The position numbers and the translations under genes are program-made. This document shows, piece after piece, positions 16,662 through 19,545 of a stretch of DNA of 19,545 nt (the first letter of the stretch is position 1; the number at the start of each line of letters is the position of its first letter). The stretch comes from Bacillota bacterium (lineage in GTDB: Bacteria > Bacillota > Clostridia > Clostridiales > Clostridiaceae): the NCBI GenBank assembly GCA_023417975.1, contig JAEZDX010000502.1:1-19545 (forward strand), read 5' to 3'. The notes beneath the pieces were generated by a model. It made no database searches, had not been told where the DNA came from, and saw only the letters and a program-made list of their open reading frames with translations.

Positions 16662-16690
16662 TTGACGGAAAATTAAAATATTAATATAAT
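16662..16690 (+). promoter_or_regulatory. Sigma-A promoter of cheX
   Basis: TTGACG (16662-16667) and TATAAT (16685-16690) are separated by 17 bases, a near-consensus vegetative promoter about 79 bases upstream of the cheX ATG. cheX therefore has its own promoter, separate from the cheY-cheW genes. Confidence 0.75.
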
Positions 16691-16768
16691 GTTTATAAAT
16701 ACTAATGATATTAATAAAATTGAACAGTGAGATAAAATCATAGACAGCTATAGAAAGGAAGAATAAAC

Positions 16769-17236
16769 ATGAAAGTTGAGTATATTAATCCATTTATTGA
16801 AGCAAGCATGAGTATAATAACTCAGACCTCCGGACTTCAGCCAAGTGTAGGTAAGATAAAAATAAAAGGGACTCCTTATCAAAGTGGGCATGTAGTTATA
16901 TTAATTGGTTTGACGGGTGAAATAAAAGGAAACGTAGGAATATCTTTAAGCAGAAGTCTTGCCTGTACCATTGCTTCTGCAATGATGGGAGGAATGCCCG
17001 TTCCTGAATTAGATGAACTGGGAAAGAGTGCTATTGCGGAATTATGTAATATGATTCTAGGTCATACCGCTAACATTTTCTCAAAAAATGATATGAACAT
17101 TGATATTACTCCGCCAACGGTATTAACGGGTGAAAACATGGAATTTAGTCCTACGAAAGCAGTAATTGTATCTGTGCCGCTCCTATTTGAGAATGGTGAA
17201 GCTATGGAAATAGATATAAGCTATAAGGACAGCTAG
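16769..17236 (+). CDS. cheX: CheX-type chemotaxis phosphatase (CheC/CheX family)
   Basis: A 155-residue cytoplasmic protein of the CheC/CheX/FliY family, which removes the phosphate from CheY-P. It contains one copy of the family's active-site helix, ELGKSAIAELCNMILGHTAN, with Glu91 and Asn94 in the E-x2-N arrangement used for catalysis. The rest follows the CheX fold (MKVEYINPFIEASMSII start, strand-rich ends, ITPPTVLTGENM and VSVPLLFENG). The single active helix and short length favour CheX over CheC, which has two. ATG 16769 follows AGAAAGGAAG. The gene stands alone under its own promoter, with ldh convergent behind it, and cheY and cheW about 1.6 kb further on. Confidence 0.88.
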   Translation: MKVEYINPFIEASMSIITQTSGLQPSVGKIKIKGTPYQSGHVVILIGLTGEIKGNVGISLSRSLACTIASAMMGGMPVPELDELGKSAIAELCNMILGHTANIFSKNDMNIDITPPTVLTGENMEFSPTKAVIVSVPLLFENGEAMEIDISYKDS

Positions 17237-17276
17237 AACTATGATTTTACGGACACTTTTGCATATATTCATTACA

Positions 17277-17312
17277 AAGCATGCCCCATATTTTATTTGT
17301 AGGGACATGCTT
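17277..17312. terminator. Terminator between convergent cheX and ldh
   Basis: AAGCATG (17277-17283) pairs with CATGCTT (17306-17312), extended by CCC/GGG pairing after one mismatch. It is followed on the plus strand by ATATTTTTAT. It should terminate cheX and may also serve ldh from the other side, though the minus-strand U tract is weak. Confidence 0.7.
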
Positions 17313-17329
17313 ATATTTTTATAGACAGG

Positions 17330-18277
17330 TTAAATTTTAGCATCATTTAAAAGCTTTTTCAGAGCGGAAGCAGATTGATTAAAAGCACTTGCTTCGCTTT
17401 TGTTTAGAGGAACCTCCAATATTTTTTTAACACCGGTTACACCTACTATAGATGGAACTCCCAGATAGACATTTTCCAAACCGTATTCTCCGGTTAATAG
17501 TGTAGAAACTGTTAAGATAGAATTTTCATCTCTTAATATAACTTCTACAATTCTCTTAATTGCAAGGGCAACTGCATAATAAGTAGCACCTTTACGTTCA
17601 ATTACTTCGTAAGCGGCATTCTTAACTGCTTCGTGTATTTGCTGTCTAGTATCTCCGCCACAATTCATGCAAATTGTTGAGCAATATTCATCCATAGTCA
17701 TTCCTGCTACAGTTGTGAGACTCCAAGCTGCTATTTCAGAATCTCCATGCTCCCCCATTACGTAAGTGTGCACATTTCGCGCATCAATATCGAAGTGCTT
17801 GCCAAGCATGAATCTAAGTCTAGAAGTATCCAGCACTGTGCCTGAGCCTATAACCCTTTCTCTTGGAAAGCCTGACAGTTTATAAGTAATATAGGTTAAT
17901 ATATCAACGGGATTGGACACAACAAGTAGTATGGAATTCGGGCTATATTTCACTACTTCAGGCACTATGGATTTAAATACGGAAAGATTTCTTCCTATTA
18001 GATCAACTCGGCTTTCACCCGGTTTTTGTGCAACACCTGCTGTAATGATAACAATATCGGAATCCTTTGTATCTTCATAACTACCTGCCAATATATCGAC
18101 AGGCTTTACAAAAGAAGCACCGTGAGACAAATCCATGGCTTCGCCTTCAGCTTTATCTTTATTGATATCAACAATAACTAATTCTGAAGCTACCCCTCCC
18201 ATCATCAACGCAAAAGCCGTTGTGGAACCTACAAAACCTGAACCAATTATTGAAATTTTAGTACCTTTGATTTTCAT
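17330..18277 (-). CDS. ldh: L-lactate dehydrogenase
   Basis: A 315-residue NAD-dependent 2-hydroxyacid dehydrogenase that converts pyruvate and NADH to L-lactate, regenerating NAD during fermentation. The N-terminal Rossmann fold has GSGFVG (12-17), with the NAD-selecting acidic residue in VDINK. The active-site residues are present: Gln84 in the mobile loop AQKPGESR (the position that is Arg in malate dehydrogenase, so lactate is favoured), Arg90, Asp150 and Arg153 in LDTSRLRF, and the catalytic His177 in GEHGDSE. Full length for the family. ATG 18277 follows GAGGTGAT. The gene is monocistronic, reading toward cheX, and its upstream region is long (568 bases to cheY) with a CRP/FNR-type palindrome. 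Confidence 0.96.
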   Translation of the reverse strand: MKIKGTKISIIGSGFVGSTTAFALMMGGVASELVIVDINKDKAEGEAMDLSHGASFVKPVDILAGSYEDTKDSDIVIITAGVAQKPGESRVDLIGRNLSVFKSIVPEVVKYSPNSILLVVSNPVDILTYITYKLSGFPRERVIGSGTVLDTSRLRFMLGKHFDIDARNVHTYVMGEHGDSEIAAWSLTTVAGMTMDEYCSTICMNCGGDTRQQIHEAVKNAAYEVIERKGATYYAVALAIKRIVEVILRDENSILTVSTLLTGEYGLENVYLGVPSIVGVTGVKKILEVPLNKSEASAFNQSASALKKLLNDAKI

Positions 18278-18564
18278 AATATCACCTCATATTAATGTAT
18301 GTTTTATATCATATTGACGTGTGAGTTTATATTGAATTTGTTATTCAAGAAAAAACAATTAAGCTTGTTATTTTCTTAAGAGGATTTGATAATGCTTAAT
18401 ATCGCACATATTTAGTATACCTTTATAGATTTTTAATAATCAGAATATACCTTTATAACGACAATTCTTTCGTGGATTTATTACTTATAAGAATTTTATT
18501 TATAGTTTTTACAACTATGGAACAATTAACCTTACATAGTAATTATAATAATTTATTGGTTTAA

Positions 18565-18588
18565 AAAATGTGATTTGAATCACATTTT
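18565..18588. promoter_or_regulatory. CRP/FNR-family type operator (TGTGA-N6-TCACA)
   Basis: AAAATGTGATT and AATCACATTTT are perfect 11-base inverted arms with a two-base centre. The core TGTGATTTGAATCACA matches the CRP consensus at both half sites. At exactly -41.5 geometry there is TATAAT in the leftward direction (18542-18547, toward ldh) and TTATAT in the rightward direction (18606-18611, toward cheY), each without a good -35. This is how class II activator sites look. The binding protein is not in the window. Confidence 0.65.
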
Positions 18589-18693
18589 GGTATACAAAAA
18601 AGGGGTTATATTTATTGAATGGTGTAATTTGTCATATAAAATCAAATAAATTAAATTGATATGTCTAAAAAAGTAGATATAGCGCCATTATTG

Positions 18694-18722
18694 TTGACAA
18701 AAAAACCAGATTATTTTATATT
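18694..18722 (+). promoter_or_regulatory. Sigma-A promoter of the cheY-cheW genes
   Basis: A perfect TTGACA (18694-18699) and TATATT (18717-18722) are spaced by 17 bases. Transcription should start near 18730, leaving a leader of about 116 bases before cheY. Confidence 0.75.
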
Positions 18723-18731
18723 ATAGGTAAG

Positions 18732-18745
18732 TAAGTGATTACTTA
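18732..18745. promoter_or_regulatory. TAAGT-N4-ACTTA inverted repeat at the cheY start site
   Basis: TAAGT (18732-18736) and ACTTA (18741-18745) flank GATT immediately downstream of the predicted transcription start, where a repressor would act. The arms are short, so it is only a candidate operator. The form is similar to operators used by TetR-family repressors. Confidence 0.35.
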
Positions 18746-18845
18746 ACATTCAAGAAATAAAGATTTAGGTAATTAACTTTAAGTAAAAAGAATTGGCGAT
18801 ATCACTAATTGTTTAATTAGAAAAATTATAGGCGGTGAGGAGTAA

Positions 18846-19208
18846 ATGATTAAAGTATTAATTGCTGATGATGCAGCATTTGTAAGACTGGCTATAAAGA
18901 CGTTGCTGGAGAAGAACGGATTCACAATAGTAGCTGAGGCAGAAGATGGAGAAGCTGCGGTACAGAAATATAAACAATTTAAACCGGATATTGTAACAAT
19001 GGATATAACAATGCCTAAAAAAACAGGTATACAGGCGCTAAAAGAAATAATGCAATTTGACCCTAAGGCGAAAATAGTAATGTTTTCTGCCATGGGACAA
19101 GAAACACTTATAAAGGAATCAGTATTGAATGGTGCTAAATCATTTCTTGTAAAACCATATAAAGAAGAGAATGTGGTAAAAACTCTTTCTAAAGTTGCTG
19201 CATTATAA
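18846..19208 (+). CDS. cheY: Chemotaxis response regulator CheY
   Basis: A 120-residue single-domain receiver with no output domain. It has the acidic pair Asp8/Asp9 (LIADDAAFVR), phosphoacceptor Asp53 (VTMDITMP), Ser81 (FSAMGQE) and Lys103-Pro104 (LVKPYKEE). Phosphorylated CheY binds the flagellar switch to set rotation, and the CheX product encoded nearby would remove the phosphate. ATG 18846 follows GGTGAGGAG. A cheW gene starts 34 bases after its stop, so the two are an operon. Single-domain receivers of this type also act outside chemotaxis, but the cheW neighbour supports the chemotaxis role. Confidence 0.9.
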   Translation: MIKVLIADDAAFVRLAIKTLLEKNGFTIVAEAEDGEAAVQKYKQFKPDIVTMDITMPKKTGIQALKEIMQFDPKAKIVMFSAMGQETLIKESVLNGAKSFLVKPYKEENVVKTLSKVAAL

Positions 19209-19242
19209 TTGAGCTGGAGGCTAAGAAGAAAGGAGCTGTAGC

Positions 19243-19545
19243 ATGGACAATATTATATCTGAAAATTTTCAAGAAGATACACAGAAAAATAAGTTTCTTA
19301 CCTTCCTTATAGGAAATGAATTTTATGGAATCGAAATAATGTATGTAACTGAAATAATCGGAATACAGCCAATAACGGAGGTGCCTGAACTTCCCGATTA
19401 TGTAAAAGGAATTATAAATCTTAGGGGTAAGATAATTCCGGTAATGGATATAAGACTCAGGTTCAGAAAGAGTTTTAAAGAATATAATGACCGGACATGT
19501 GTTGTTGTTGTAGATATTCATGATATTTCTATAGGACTTATAGTT
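19243..19545 (+). CDS. cheW: Chemotaxis coupling protein CheW, 5' part (runs off the window)
   Basis: The first 101 codons of a CheW-like adaptor, open to the last base of the window. After a short acidic start, FLTFLIGNEFYGIEIMYVTE and the conserved LPDYVKGIINLRGKIIPVMD match the first SH3-like lobe of CheW, followed by DIRLRF. CheW links chemoreceptors to the kinase CheA at the membrane. ATG 19243 follows AAAGGAG. Full-length CheW is about 140-170 residues, so about a third is missing. A CheV (CheW plus receiver) cannot be excluded because the 3' end is not seen. Confidence 0.88.
   Translation, partial: MDNIISENFQEDTQKNKFLTFLIGNEFYGIEIMYVTEIIGIQPITEVPELPDYVKGIINLRGKIIPVMDIRLRFRKSFKEYNDRTCVVVVDIHDISIGLIV

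Larger units (their letters stand above)
18278..18845. other. 568-base divergent intergenic region between ldh and cheY
   Basis: No credible gene is seen here. Contents: a CRP/FNR-like palindrome (18565-18588), -10-like sequences on both sides of it, a 12-base direct repeat TATACCTTTATA at 18416-18427 and 18446-18457 (30 bases apart), a strong sigma-A promoter (18694-18722) and an inverted repeat just past its expected start (18732-18745). No convincing Rex operator was found near ldh. Confidence 0.6.

Noticed and set aside
18330..18380. Possible Rex (redox) operator upstream of ldh
   Set aside because: TTGTT and AACAA half sites occur, but the spacing (11 bases, or 6 in the reverse arrangement) does not match the 18-base Rex consensus.
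18661..18726. A 21-codon frame (MSKKVDIAPLLL start) upstream of cheY
   Set aside because: It has no ribosome site and runs through both elements of the strong sigma-A promoter, so the DNA is better explained as regulatory.
1..19545. CRISPR arrays, tRNA or rRNA genes, insertion sequences, phage or toxin-antitoxin genes
   Set aside because: None seen. Repeats are limited to terminator palindromes and small operator-like motifs, and all long frames are assigned to chromosomal families.

Overview
The window comes from a low-GC, AT-rich Firmicute, most likely an anaerobic member of the Clostridia. This is inferred from codon use, purine-rich Shine-Dalgarno sites, frequent GTG/TTG starts, an oxygen-sensitive 2-hydroxyacyl-CoA dehydratase-type activase, an L-lactate dehydrogenase and CheX/CheY/CheW chemotaxis genes. 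The species cannot be named from the sequence. No rRNA, tRNA, CRISPR array, transposase or insertion sequence was seen.

Layout, left to right. (1) 1-4142: the end of an ABC ATPase gene, two overlapping ABC-2 permease genes, a strong terminator, then a NarL-type sensor kinase and response regulator. The content matches the linearmycin-resistance (Lnr/Yfi) type of two-component system plus drug-efflux ABC transporter. (2) 4170-6390, minus strand: a metal-dependent amidohydrolase and a tandem-domain GNAT acetyltransferase. (3) 6664-10977: one giant gene of 1437 codons that fuses two BadF/HgdC-type ATPase activase domains to a cysteine-rich region and an HgdB-like C-terminal domain. (4) 11284-13902: a modABC molybdate (or tungstate) uptake operon with a clear sigma-A promoter overlapped by an inverted repeat. 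It is followed by the orphaned 3' end of a deleted LacI-family gene. A convergent gene encodes a one-component HTH plus periplasmic-binding-protein-like regulator, the obvious candidate controller of modABC. (5) 15245-15808, minus strand: a small sigma-70-like factor. (6) 16103-16537: a Fur-family, Zur-like repressor. (7) 16769-19545: cheX, a convergent ldh, then cheY and the start of cheW.

The most interesting non-coding signals are these. A near-perfect CRP/FNR-type palindrome lies between ldh and cheY, with -10-like sequences at class II activator distance on both sides. Three copies of an ATATTGATAA motif surround the modA -35 box. A family of palindromic terminators built on GGGACGGTTCA abuts the stop codons of two unrelated genes. 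The modA leader can form two mutually exclusive stems. The LacI remnant after modC is a clear scar of past rearrangement.

Functionally, the window combines cell-envelope stress and antibiotic export, reductive CoA-thioester or low-potential electron chemistry, molybdenum-type oxyanion uptake, metal-responsive repression, fermentation and chemotaxis. Apart from the local operons I see no evidence that all of it forms one system.
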